Shown piece after piece: positions 16,565-24,493 of a stretch of 34,543 nucleotides of DNA. Under the pieces are notes generated by a model, which did not search any database, was not told the origin of the DNA, and worked only from the letters and a program-made list of their open reading frames with translations. Origin of the DNA: Pseudomonadota bacterium (GTDB taxonomy: Bacteria; Pseudomonadota; Alphaproteobacteria; Rhizobiales; MH13); assembly GCA_039024915.1 (NCBI GenBank), contig JBCCPK010000012.1, forward strand, positions 1 through 34,543, in the 5' to 3' direction. The position numbers and the translations under genes were made by a program. The first letter of the stretch is position 1. Every line of letters starts with the position of its first letter.

Positions 16565-17344
16565 TCAAATCCTTCCTTCCGCGGCCAATTGGTCCTTCAA
16601 CAGTTTTTGATAAGCGGCGTGTGCCTCCTCGTCGAAAACCGCGCTCTTGGCATAGTAGATGAAACCAAGCGCCCGACGTGACCGCGTTGAAGATGTATTC
16701 GCGCCTGCCCAATGAACGGTCTTCGCATCATGGATGAGGAACGTTCCGGGGCCACCTGGCATCGCGACAGTATCAGCGTGATCGGCTTGCGTTCCGAAGT
16801 CAGTAATCGCCTGCGAGAACCCCAGAACGCCGCTTGGAGCATGCGGGCGAAAACCCTCCTGCCGGTGCGACCCGCGCACGTAGTGAACGCAGCCATTTTC
16901 CTCATAAACCGGCTCGAGCGCCAGCCAGCCAGTGACGGCACGGCACGGGTTGAGATGGAAGAAGTAGCCGTCCTGATGCGGTGGGGTCGGCTTTCCGATG
17001 CCAGGGGGCTTGTTGAAATACTGCATGTTCACGGCCCGAACCGGCTCGCCAAGCACGGTTTCGGCAACCTCCCTGATCTGGCTTTGCTCGATCAGTTCCT
17101 CCGCCCATGGATCATACTCGAACATCTTTTGCAGCTGCTTGATGCTCGAGGGGTCCTCAGGGTCTTCGCGATACACCCGGTCAGCGGGCATAGCGGGAAC
17201 GACCGCGGATAAGAAACGATCGAGCTGCTTGTTCACCTCGACCATCTGCTCACCATCGAGCAGAGGATGGAACGCAGCAAAGCCGTCGGCATCGAACGTG
17301 GCTTTAGTCTTCTCCGGGCTTGCCGGGTCGCGTGCCGCGTTCAT
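16565..17344 (-). CDS. Phytanoyl-CoA dioxygenase (PhyH)-family Fe(II)/2-oxoglutarate oxygenase
   Basis: 259 aa from ATG 17344, which has AAGGAG upstream; the frame is open to 17464 but that part lies inside the sulfatase gene. The iron triad is visible: H-x-D in TPPHQDGYFF and the distal His in KTVHWAGANTS, with the 2-oxoglutarate Arg in STRSRRALGF. Also typical are GWLALEPVYEENGCVHYVRGSH and PGGPGTFLIHD. It hydroxylates an unactivated carbon using O2 and 2-oxoglutarate; in this family that can also trigger loss of a leaving group. It is last in the TRAP-sulfatase operon and overlaps the sulfatase end by 41 nt. It lacks the ectoine hydroxylase signature, so it is not EctD. Substrate unknown, probably the transported compound before or after desulfation. 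Confidence 0.88.
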   Translation of the reverse strand: MNAARDPASPEKTKATFDADGFAAFHPLLDGEQMVEVNKQLDRFLSAVVPAMPADRVYREDPEDPSSIKQLQKMFEYDPWAEELIEQSQIREVAETVLGEPVRAVNMQYFNKPPGIGKPTPPHQDGYFFHLNPCRAVTGWLALEPVYEENGCVHYVRGSHRQEGFRPHAPSGVLGFSQAITDFGTQADHADTVAMPGGPGTFLIHDAKTVHWAGANTSSTRSRRALGFIYYAKSAVFDEEAHAAYQKLLKDQLAAEGRI

Positions 17345-18812
17345 GAGCGCTCTCCTTGTCAAACGCCGCGGTGGCATCGAACTGCCCTGACCCTGTTCGC
17401 CATTGTCCATTAAACTTGGCGACGCAGTCGCGCAGCGGATCATCAAGACGGGCGGTTTCGGCAATCATGGCGAGGCGGCATGCTTGAAGGGTTTCTGCCG
17501 CGGCAGGGTCATCTGCCAGATTGTGCAATTCGGCCGGATCGGCGTTCAGATCGTACAGTTCGTCATCATCGCCGGGCGTGAAGATGAATTTCTCGCCCCC
17601 TTCGAAGATCATCGCCCGCTGGGAATACAGAAAGCGCAGGCCATGGTACTCGACGAGCAAAGCCTGCCGGCCTTCTGACTCGGGTTGCTCAAGGCTCGGC
17701 TTCACGCTGACGCCGTGTCGATCGGGGCATTTCATGCCCAACAGATCAAGTGCAGTCGGCAGGATGTCCATGTTCGATACAAGCTGCGAGCGTGGCCCGC
17801 TTGCTATGCTCCTGTGCCGCAAGAGAAGCGGAATCTTGATCGCCTCCTCATAGAGCAAGCCCTTGTCGATCAGGCCGCCATGGGCGCCGGTCATGTCGCC
17901 ATGATCGGAGGTGAAAACGACGAGCGTGCCGTCCGCCAATCCGCTGGTGTCGAGCCAATCGAGCAACCTGCCGATCTGTGCATCAAGCATGGCCATATGA
18001 TCGCAGTAATGGCCGATATAGGCGATCAACTCCGCTTCCGTCCGCGGATGCAGGCGGTAGAAATCGTCGCGTTCGCGCGACACCCGCCGTGGCTTGGCCA
18101 TCAGATCGTCTGCAAAGTTAGGCCACGCTTCGATTGCCGACCGATCAGTCACTCCGCGATACTCATGGGCAACGAGATGGGGTTGGTGCGGGTCCCAGTA
18201 CTGAACCGTCGCGAAGAACGGCTCATCGCGCTCGGCGTAGTCCGATAGAAGGGCGATGGTGCGCTCGGTCAGGTAATAGGAGGGCGTTGAGGCGACTGAG
18301 CCGAGCCAATCACCCGCCAGCATAGTCTGCTGATCAGGGTTGAGGAAAACCGTGGGTCGAACGGAATATTTCAGCCCGGCGCTCGCAAGGTAAGCCTGAA
18401 ACTCAGGCGTTTGGGTAACGCTGCCATAGCCGGCAAGGTCCATCCCCTCAAAGCCGAACGCACCAGGCCCCTTTTTGGTGCCAACATGCCATTTGCCGAT
18501 GAAGCCGGTTCTGTATCCCGCCTCACGAAAAACATGGTGGAGCAGCCGGGAGGGGTCATGCAGCTCCGTCGCGAGGCTGTGGTACATATCGCAGTTTGTG
18601 CCCATGCCGTGCCGGAAAGCGTAGTCGCCTGTGAACATCGACGCGCGAGCAGGCGAGCACAGCGGGCAGGTCGAGTAAGCGCGTGTGAAGCTGGCACTGT
18701 CTGCGTAAAGCGCATCGAGCGCGGGGGTTTGCGCGGGCACTGTCTTGCCCGGTCCAGCCACGTCGGATCGCATTTGATCGACGCCGATGAGAAGAATATT
18801 GCGAAAGCTCAT
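17304..18812 (-). CDS. Type I (formylglycine) sulfatase, cytosolic, copy 1
   Basis: 502 aa alkaline phosphatase-superfamily sulfatase. The N-terminal metal site is ILLIGVDQMRSD, and the activation motif C-S-P-A-R (Cys about 52, in PLCSPARASMFTG) is where the Cys becomes formylglycine. Further motifs are GKWHVGTKKG, the FTSDHGDMTGAHG metal site and a C-terminal DDDELYDLNADPAELHNLA. No signal peptide: the protein begins MSFRNILLIG, so it should act in the cytosol on an imported sulfate ester, as choline sulfatase does. Preferred start ATG 18812 is 4 nt after the dctM stop (TTG 18827 is an alternative). Formylglycine-generating enzyme is not encoded in this window. Exact substrate unknown; the TRAP transporter suggests a small anionic organosulfate. 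Confidence 0.92.
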   Translation of the reverse strand: MSFRNILLIGVDQMRSDVAGPGKTVPAQTPALDALYADSASFTRAYSTCPLCSPARASMFTGDYAFRHGMGTNCDMYHSLATELHDPSRLLHHVFREAGYRTGFIGKWHVGTKKGPGAFGFEGMDLAGYGSVTQTPEFQAYLASAGLKYSVRPTVFLNPDQQTMLAGDWLGSVASTPSYYLTERTIALLSDYAERDEPFFATVQYWDPHQPHLVAHEYRGVTDRSAIEAWPNFADDLMAKPRRVSRERDDFYRLHPRTEAELIAYIGHYCDHMAMLDAQIGRLLDWLDTSGLADGTLVVFTSDHGDMTGAHGGLIDKGLLYEEAIKIPLLLRHRSIASGPRSQLVSNMDILPTALDLLGMKCPDRHGVSVKPSLEQPESEGRQALLVEYHGLRFLYSQRAMIFEGGEKFIFTPGDDDELYDLNADPAELHNLADDPAAAETLQACRLAMIAETARLDDPLRDCVAKFNGQWRTGSGQFDATAAFDKESAHERGTRPGKPGED

Positions 18813-18816
18813 CAAT

Positions 18817-20106
18817 CTATCTCGCAAGGTTCGGCAGCCAAAGAACCAGCTGCGGAAAAACGGTGATGAGGAACATCACGCCATAAAGCGTGATCATGAA
18901 CGGGACGCTCTCGCGGAAGATTGGACCGATGGGAATCTTCGCCAGTCCCCCGACGATGAATACCATCAGACCCATGGGCGGCGTGATCATCGAGACCATC
19001 ATGTTGAGGACGATAATCACACCGAAATGCACCAGATCGACGCCCGCCGCGGCAAGCCCGGGTAATAGAGCCGGGACGACGACGTACATCATCGGGGCCT
19101 TCGTGAGGAACATGCCCATGGCAATGAAAGCAGCGTGCACCACAAACAGGAGCTGCAGCTGCGTGATCTCCAGCGCCAGGATAAAGCTGGTGATCTGATC
19201 GGTGATGCGTTCGACCGTGAAAACGTAGTTGAGCGCGAACCCACCCCCGATGAGCAAAAACACCATGCCGGACTGGCGCGCGCTTTCGACAAGCGCATTG
19301 TAGAGCGCACCCCATGATGACTGACGGTAAAGAAAAACCGATAGAAGCACCGCGTAGCTGCCCGCCACGGCTGCGGCTTCCGTCGGCGTGAAGACACCCG
19401 AATAGATCCCGCCGAGCAGGATCACGGGCATCAAAAGCGGCCCGATCGCAGAAATCGTTGCAGACAGCATTAGGCCCCCGGCAAGCCGTTTCTCGACCGG
19501 GAACCCACGTCGGCGCGCCTGCACGGCAACAAGCGCCATCATAGCACCGCCCATTAGTAGGCCGGGCAGAATTCCCGCCAGAAACAGCGCGCCGATGGAG
19601 ACCTCCGCGAAGAAGGCATAGACCAGCATGGGGATAGATGGCGGAATGATCGGGCCAATTGAGGAGGATGCAACGGTGACAGCGGCGGCGTAGGCCGGTG
19701 GGTACCGGTTCTCCTCGCGCATCATCTTGATGAGCACCTGGCCGATGCCCGATGCGTCAGACGTCGCGTCGCCGCTCATGCCTGAAAAGATGATCGATGA
19801 GACGATGTTGACTTGTGCAAGGCCGCCGGGCCGGTGACCGACCAGCGCCAGGCAGAAATCGAGCAATCGCTTCGAAATCCCCCCGTGGTCCATCACTTTG
19901 GCGGTGAAGATAAAAAGCGGGATCGCAATGACAATGATGTTCTCAACGGATGCGAAAATAACCCGCTCGGCCATCAGACTGGCATCGGCACCCGACGCCA
20001 ACGCCCAGACAACGACGGTCGAGATGAGCACCATGCCGATGGGGAGACCCAGCAGAATCTGGACCGCAAAGAACAGTGCGGCCCAGTGTAATGGATCGAA
20101 GATCAC
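18817..20106 (-). CDS. dctM: TRAP transporter large permease, DctM type
   Basis: About 429 aa with 12 or so hydrophobic helices, the DctM channel subunit of a sodium-driven tripartite transporter. Recognisable are LLGLPIGMVLI near the N-terminus, SGMSGDATSDASGIGQVLI, the TVASSSIGPIIPPSIPMLVYA segment (as IIPPSIPM) and the C-terminal PPMGLMVFIVGG. I prefer GTG 20106, which overlaps the dctQ stop as GTGA; ATG 20136 inside dctQ would add ten polar residues. Works with DctQ and the periplasmic DctP encoded upstream. Sulfatase 1 begins 4 nt after its stop. Confidence 0.92.
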   Translation of the reverse strand: MIFDPLHWAALFFAVQILLGLPIGMVLISTVVVWALASGADASLMAERVIFASVENIIVIAIPLFIFTAKVMDHGGISKRLLDFCLALVGHRPGGLAQVNIVSSIIFSGMSGDATSDASGIGQVLIKMMREENRYPPAYAAAVTVASSSIGPIIPPSIPMLVYAFFAEVSIGALFLAGILPGLLMGGAMMALVAVQARRRGFPVEKRLAGGLMLSATISAIGPLLMPVILLGGIYSGVFTPTEAAAVAGSYAVLLSVFLYRQSSWGALYNALVESARQSGMVFLLIGGGFALNYVFTVERITDQITSFILALEITQLQLLFVVHAAFIAMGMFLTKAPMMYVVVPALLPGLAAAGVDLVHFGVIIVLNMMVSMITPPMGLMVFIVGGLAKIPIGPIFRESVPFMITLYGVMFLITVFPQLVLWLPNLAR

Positions 20107-20657
20107 CGTTCGCTCGTCGATTTTTCGCCGCGCCAAAGCGCGATGGTCTCAATAAGCGCGCGCGCCGCATAGATGATGACGAAGCCGATCATCAAAACGA
20201 ACAGCCAACCCAGGTTGAGACGCAAAGCAAACGTGCGCTCTCCGAACATCCACTCCAGAACTGCAAGGGTGTCTGGAACCGACAGAAGCATCACGACTGC
20301 AAAGACGAGCAGCGAAACAGATCGCATGAGCTTGGTGACCGGCTTGGGGAACGCTTCAACGACCAGGTCGAGCGCAACGTGCTCGCGAATGGGCATTTGC
20401 GTTGCCGCGGTGAACAAGCTCACGACGACAAACAGCAGGCCCGCCACCTCAAGCGTCCACACCAATGGATCGTCCAAGACGTAGCGCCAGAAGACCTGTG
20501 CAACAAAGGTCAGGAACAGCGCTGCGAACAGTGCTGCGGACAACACTTCCGCAAGCGCGCGGATGCGATCAAGCAAGGCAGCCGTGCGCGTTTCGGGCGC
20601 TGGCGCCGATGAGGTTGGGGGGAGACCGGATTGCTCGGGATTGGGCTCTATCGGCAA
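20103..20657 (-). CDS. dctQ: TRAP transporter small permease, DctQ type
   Basis: 184 aa with four hydrophobic helices and a proline-rich cytosolic N-terminus of about 30 residues. The VFWRYVLDDPLVWTLEVAGLL segment contains the FxRYVxxxPxxWxxE pattern of DctQ subunits, and REHVALDLVV follows. The only available start is TTG 20657, with AAAGG eight bases upstream; a rare start codon plus the hairpin before it suggest lower expression than dctP. Overlaps dctM. Confidence 0.88.
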   Translation of the reverse strand: MPIEPNPEQSGLPPTSSAPAPETRTAALLDRIRALAEVLSAALFAALFLTFVAQVFWRYVLDDPLVWTLEVAGLLFVVVSLFTAATQMPIREHVALDLVVEAFPKPVTKLMRSVSLLVFAVVMLLSVPDTLAVLEWMFGERTFALRLNLGWLFVLMIGFVIIYAARALIETIALWRGEKSTSER

Positions 20658-20742
20658 GGCACAGGCCTTTCAAAGCGTGCGAACCTTTCGGGGACGGATC
20701 GAAAAGCTTCACACAAGTGAACCTAATTCACGATGGCCGCGC

Positions 20743-20778
20743 AAAACCGGCGCAGGTCGGAATTCGGACCTGTGCCGG
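20743..20778 (-). terminator. Hairpin between dctP and dctQ (partial terminator or mRNA stabiliser)
   Basis: On the minus strand a 12-bp stem with one mismatch (arms 20767-20778 and 20747-20758, CCGGCACAGGTC / GACCTGCGCCGG) and an 8-nt loop is followed by TTTT. It begins 22 nt after the dctP stop, inside the operon. Such hairpins after binding-protein genes commonly give more binding protein than permease, by attenuation or 3'-end protection. Confidence 0.6.
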
Positions 20779-20800
20779 AATTAAGGCATCGATGTATGGC

Positions 20801-21799
20801 CTAGAGCTCGCACTCGCTTGGGATTTCAAGGCTTGCGATCTGTTCGAACATGCCTTCTTCCCAGGCCTCAGCCAACTCGCTTTCGAGGAAGGCCTGCTGG
20901 ACCGCAGAGCGGAACGATTCCCGATCTGGGTCGGTGAAGACGATGCCTTCAGCTTCCAATTGAGCACGCAGCGACGCTTCCTGTTCGACCACGCTTTGCG
21001 AGTAGGCTGCCATAGCAACCGCCGCACCATCCGAGACGACCTGTTGCTGTTCCGCGGTCAGAGTGTCCCACGAACGCTCAGAGAAGGTTGGAAACTGGAT
21101 GAGCGCTTTGTGGTTGGTGGTCACGATCTGCTCGGTTACTTCATAAAAGCGGCGCGAGTGGATGAGCGTCAGTGGATTCTCCTGCGCGTCGACCGTGCCG
21201 GTCTGCAGCGCCAGATACAATTCGGAGAACGGAACTGGGGTCGGTTGGGCCCCCATGCCTTCACCCATCAAAATGTTCGATGGTGACGGGACCACGCGAA
21301 GCGAAACGCCTTCAAGGTCGGCCGGGGTCATCACATCCATGCGCTGCCGTAAGTTCAACGTGCGCGTCCCCTGATAGGCCGCGTCGAGCACCACGATATC
21401 CATGGCCTCGCGAAGCTCGGCGACCATCTGTTCGAACAGGTCGCTGCCGCGCACGGCGCAAACGTGGTCTGGCCCGCTCAAAAGGTACGGCGTTGCGAAG
21501 ATCTCCCACTGCGGGGCGCCCTCGGTGAACCATGCCGGCGACATGTACGCAGCATCGACCGTTCCGCGAGCGAGGGCTTGAGCCTGTCTGCCCTGCTCCA
21601 CAAGTGATGCGCTGTCGAACACCTCAACCTCGAGGTCTGAATTCTCCTCGATATAGTCGGCCCACATCTGCATTGCGATCACGTCGGGATCACTACCGCT
21701 GCCGGTGGTCGAAAACTTCAGTTCTTGCGCGGAAGCGGCGCCCGCCGCGAAGCCGAACGAAAGGGCAACCAGAGCCGTCAGCGTCGTTGTTCTTGTCAT
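20801..21799 (-). CDS. dctP: TRAP transporter periplasmic solute-binding protein, DctP family
   Basis: 332 aa from ATG 21799, which has GGAGG upstream; the frame opens at 21832. The signal peptide is MTRTTTLTALVALSFGFAAGAASA, cut before QELKFST. The DctP body has the carboxylate-clamping Arg region LEGVSLRVVPSPSN, then MGAQPTPVPFSELYLALQTGTVDAQENP, the classic family segment (split here into its parts). The conserved Arg means an organic acid ligand is most likely, including sialic acid-type sugar acids. First gene of the minus arm, divergent from the NanA-like aldolase gene, so the two arms probably share one operator. Confidence 0.92.
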   Translation of the reverse strand: MTRTTTLTALVALSFGFAAGAASAQELKFSTTGSGSDPDVIAMQMWADYIEENSDLEVEVFDSASLVEQGRQAQALARGTVDAAYMSPAWFTEGAPQWEIFATPYLLSGPDHVCAVRGSDLFEQMVAELREAMDIVVLDAAYQGTRTLNLRQRMDVMTPADLEGVSLRVVPSPSNILMGEGMGAQPTPVPFSELYLALQTGTVDAQENPLTLIHSRRFYEVTEQIVTTNHKALIQFPTFSERSWDTLTAEQQQVVSDGAAVAMAAYSQSVVEQEASLRAQLEAEGIVFTDPDRESFRSAVQQAFLESELAEAWEEGMFEQIASLEIPSECEL

Positions 21800-21924
21800 T
21801 GTTTCCTCCCAGACAAACGAACAGCCATTCACATTGACGTAGCCTACATATCATATTAGCATAATGTCAACATGTCATGCCACTTTGTAATTGCAACGCA
21901 AATTCAATGTCCTGAAGGAAGTCT
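21800..21924. promoter_or_regulatory. Divergent control region of the TRAP and aldolase arms
   Basis: AT-rich 125-nt gap between dctP and the aldolase gene. It contains the inverted repeat ATTA-GCA-TAAT (21855-21865), which overlaps a direct repeat TGTCA-ACA-TGTCA (21865-21877). The GntR/FCD regulator encoded at 22857-23552 is the likely binder, since FCD regulators usually control divergent catabolic arms. Promoter boxes are not certain. Confidence 0.45.
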
Positions 21925-22845
21925 ATGCAAATTCTGAGCGGCTATTTCGCGGCGCTTCCGACACCCTTCACCACCGATGGGTCGTCGATCGCCGATCGCA
22001 CAGTGGGTGACCTGGTTGACCACAACTTAAAGGCCGGACTGCACGGCCTTTATGTGGGAGGCAGCACAGGTGAAGCGTTCCTGATGACGATTGAAGAGCG
22101 CGCGCGTTTGCTTCAGTTGGTGGCTGAAGCAAGCGATGGGCGGACAACCTTGATCGCACATGTCGGCGATCCAAACCCGGCTGTTTCGGCATCGCTTGCA
22201 TCCATTGCGGCGGCGGCAGATTATGGCGCGATATCCGCCGTGCCACCGTTCTACTATCAGTACGGTATGGGCGAGATCGTCGCCCATTATCGCTGGCTTG
22301 CCGGCCAGACCGATCTTCCCTTTCTGATCTACAATTTTCCCGCGCTGTCGGGCGTTCGCTGGACACCGGAAGAACTCTCCCAGCTGCTCGAGTTGCCGAA
22401 TGTGGCAGGTGTGAAGAATACCTGTTCCGATCTCTACGCCTTCGAGCAACTGAGGCGGTTGGCACCACGGGCCTGCTTGCTGCACGGCTTTGACGAAACC
22501 TTGCTGGCCGGCCTCTCAATGGGCGCCGATGGCGGCATCGGATCGACCTACAATCTTCAGGCGGCGCGCATACTCAAGCTGGCTGACGCATGGAAGGCAG
22601 GTGATCAGGCAGTAGCGCAGCTCCACCAAAGTGATGCCAACCGTTTGATCGATGTCCTCGTCTCGGTGGGCGTTCTGCCCGCGCTCAAGCACATGCTCGG
22701 GCAGCTTGGTCTTGCCATGGGGCCGTGTCGTAGGCCCTTCGAGCCCTTATCCCGTAAGCAGACCACCATTCTCGACGACGCCATGGACTTGATTTCGGCC
22801 ACCAGCTTATCTGCGCACCGGAATCAATCGGTGGCATCGGGCTGA
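21925..22845 (+). CDS. N-acetylneuraminate lyase-like aldolase (DHDPS/NAL superfamily)
   Basis: 306 aa class I aldolase. Motifs closely follow N-acetylneuraminate lyase: YVGGSTGEAFL (43-53), the catalytic Tyr in LIYNFPALSGV (Y136), the Schiff-base Lys in AGVKNTCSDL (K164) and GIGSTYNLQ. The positions of Tyr and Lys are within one residue of E. coli NanA (137/165). The expected reaction is retro-aldol cleavage of a 2-keto-3-deoxy acid to pyruvate plus an aldehyde sugar. No nanE, nanK or nagA homologue is in the window, so a related non-sialic keto acid is equally possible. It heads the plus arm, divergent from a TRAP transporter, as nanA-siaPQM loci are; the gap to the GntR gene is 11 nt. Confidence 0.85.
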   Translation: MQILSGYFAALPTPFTTDGSSIADRTVGDLVDHNLKAGLHGLYVGGSTGEAFLMTIEERARLLQLVAEASDGRTTLIAHVGDPNPAVSASLASIAAAADYGAISAVPPFYYQYGMGEIVAHYRWLAGQTDLPFLIYNFPALSGVRWTPEELSQLLELPNVAGVKNTCSDLYAFEQLRRLAPRACLLHGFDETLLAGLSMGADGGIGSTYNLQAARILKLADAWKAGDQAVAQLHQSDANRLIDVLVSVGVLPALKHMLGQLGLAMGPCRRPFEPLSRKQTTILDDAMDLISATSLSAHRNQSVASG

Positions 22846-22856
22846 GTGGAGGGCTT

Positions 22857-23552
22857 ATGGACACGACCTTAGGGCGCATTCGACTGAGCGAGCAGATTGA
22901 GGAAGCCATCCTCAAGGCCATTCGAACAGGAGAGTACGCCGCTGGGAGTAAGTTGCCGTCTGAGCGCACACTGATGGAAATGTTCAATGTTGGACGTCCG
23001 TCGGTGAAAGAAGCGCTCTTGATGCTGGAAAGAAAAGGCTTTGTCCGTCTCAAGCGGGGGGCTGCCCCCATTGTGATGGCTCCAACACCAGGGAGCGCGA
23101 TGGATGCCATCACCGACATGGTGCAAGCTATGCTGGCCAATGCGTCCCATAGGTCCGACTTCTACGATCTCAGGGTCATGCTTGAGACCTTCGCGGCCTC
23201 CGAAGCCGCACGCAGCCGTAATGACGATGATGTCGCCATAATGCGCGCGGCGCTGTCGGCCTGCGGCGCTGCAAAGGGCCATGCAAAGGCCTTTCGCGAC
23301 GCCGATCAAGCCTTTCACCATTCCCTGATGGGGGTGCAGCAGAACGCGGTCGCTAAGGCTCTACATGGATCACTGATCGAATGGGGTTTGTACAATCCCG
23401 AGCTTGGTCCTGGCCTTGAAAGCATTCATGCGCGGGTTATTGCGCAGCACGATGCAATTGTTGAAGCGATTGAGTGCAGAGACCCCGCGGCAGCCGCCGA
23501 CGCTGTGCGCACGCATCTGTTGACGCGCAAAGACGCGCCGCAAGCAAGCTAG
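22857..23552 (+). CDS. GntR-family (FadR/FCD) transcriptional regulator
   Basis: 231 aa. N-terminal winged helix-turn-helix (LPSERTLMEMFNVGRPSVKEALLMLERKGF written across residues 34-63, with NVGRPSVKEAL as recognition part) and an all-helical FCD ligand-binding domain whose metal-binding residues are visible: FRDADQAFHHSLM, the His in AQHDAIVEAI and the His in VRTHLL. NanR, the sialic acid regulator, is of the same class. Located between the two aldolase genes, it probably represses both arms until a pathway sugar acid binds. Ends in TAG, two bases before the start of the next aldolase. Confidence 0.9.
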   Translation: MDTTLGRIRLSEQIEEAILKAIRTGEYAAGSKLPSERTLMEMFNVGRPSVKEALLMLERKGFVRLKRGAAPIVMAPTPGSAMDAITDMVQAMLANASHRSDFYDLRVMLETFAASEAARSRNDDDVAIMRAALSACGAAKGHAKAFRDADQAFHHSLMGVQQNAVAKALHGSLIEWGLYNPELGPGLESIHARVIAQHDAIVEAIECRDPAAAADAVRTHLLTRKDAPQAS

Positions 23553-23554
23553 CG

Positions 23555-24493
23555 GTGGCGGACGCAGGCGGTGCCATACGCTTTCGCGGGGTCTGGGCCA
23601 CGGTGCTCCTGGCCATCAAGGAGGACGGAACACACGACCTTTCGGTGATCGATGATCAGATCGCTGTGTATGCTGTATCGGGCTGCGACGGCATCTATGT
23701 CGGCGGAACCGTATCGGAGTTTCATTCCCTCAGCGATGCGGATTTTAAAGCCGTAGCGGAGTCTACCGCGAAGGCGGCAAGGTGCCATGGACTGCCGTTC
23801 CAGATTGCTGCCTCCCATCCGTTGGCGCCGGGTAGCCTAAGCCGGGTCCGCTATGCGGACGCGTTGGAGCCAGATGGCGTTCAGGTCACCTTGCCGGATT
23901 GGACGCCGATAGACCTGGCCACTGTCGAACGCTTCCTATCAGGATGTGCCGAAGCCGCGGGCGGCACCCCCCTCGTTTTATACAATCCGCCATTTGCGAA
24001 GACGGTGCTGAACCCCAAACAGATCCTTGCCCTATGCGATCAGATCCCGGCGCTCGCCGGCGTTAAATGCGGCGGCGGAGATGCGGACTGGTACCGGCAA
24101 ATGATGCCAGTGTTTGAGCGCCTCAGCGTTTTCATCCCAGGACATCACTACCATAGCGGCACCATGCAGGGAGCGCATGGGAGCTACTCCAACATGGCCT
24201 GTCTTTCTCCCACAGCGGCAGTCAACTGGTGCAGCCTAAAGACAGAGGACGCACATGACCTTGAAAGCCGTATCCACTGCTTCATGAACGATGCTATTGC
24301 ACCGCTTTTGAAGCGCGGTTTGCCAGGCTTTGCCTGCGACAAGGCGATGGCTGCCGCCGGCGGCTGGACGGAGATTTCGCCTCGCCTGCTTTGGCCATAC
24401 GAGGGAGCATCAGAGGCCGAAGTTGAACACATCGCGCGCGCAGCAAGACGCCACATTCCCGAGTTCCTAGAAGAGGTTCCCAGCCATGTCTGA
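23555..24493 (+). CDS. Second DHDPS/NAL-superfamily aldolase, divergent
   Basis: 312 aa if started at GTG 23555, two bases after the GntR stop; the open frame reaches back to 23474 inside the regulator gene, but that part is not homologous. Catalytic Tyr in LVLYNPPFAK (Y143) and Schiff-base Lys in LAGVKCGGGD (K171) are in place. The substrate-carboxylate loop is unusual: GGTVSEFHSLS instead of the GSTGE or GTTGE form seen in the first copy. The two copies are clearly not recent duplicates. It overlaps the start of sulfatase 2 by 8 nt. Possible roles are a second cleavage step or a dehydratase step, as some superfamily members (for example ketodeoxyglucarate dehydratase) do not cleave C-C bonds. 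Confidence 0.82.
   Translation: MADAGGAIRFRGVWATVLLAIKEDGTHDLSVIDDQIAVYAVSGCDGIYVGGTVSEFHSLSDADFKAVAESTAKAARCHGLPFQIAASHPLAPGSLSRVRYADALEPDGVQVTLPDWTPIDLATVERFLSGCAEAAGGTPLVLYNPPFAKTVLNPKQILALCDQIPALAGVKCGGGDADWYRQMMPVFERLSVFIPGHHYHSGTMQGAHGSYSNMACLSPTAAVNWCSLKTEDAHDLESRIHCFMNDAIAPLLKRGLPGFACDKAMAAAGGWTEISPRLLWPYEGASEAEVEHIARAARRHIPEFLEEVPSHV

Noticed and set aside
16565-17344. PhyH-family gene as ectoine hydroxylase EctD, given the eut-like genes nearby
   Set aside because: The EctD signature (FxWHSDFETWHxEDG type) is absent; the metal site reads PPHQDGYFFHLNP, and the gene belongs to the sulfatase operon.
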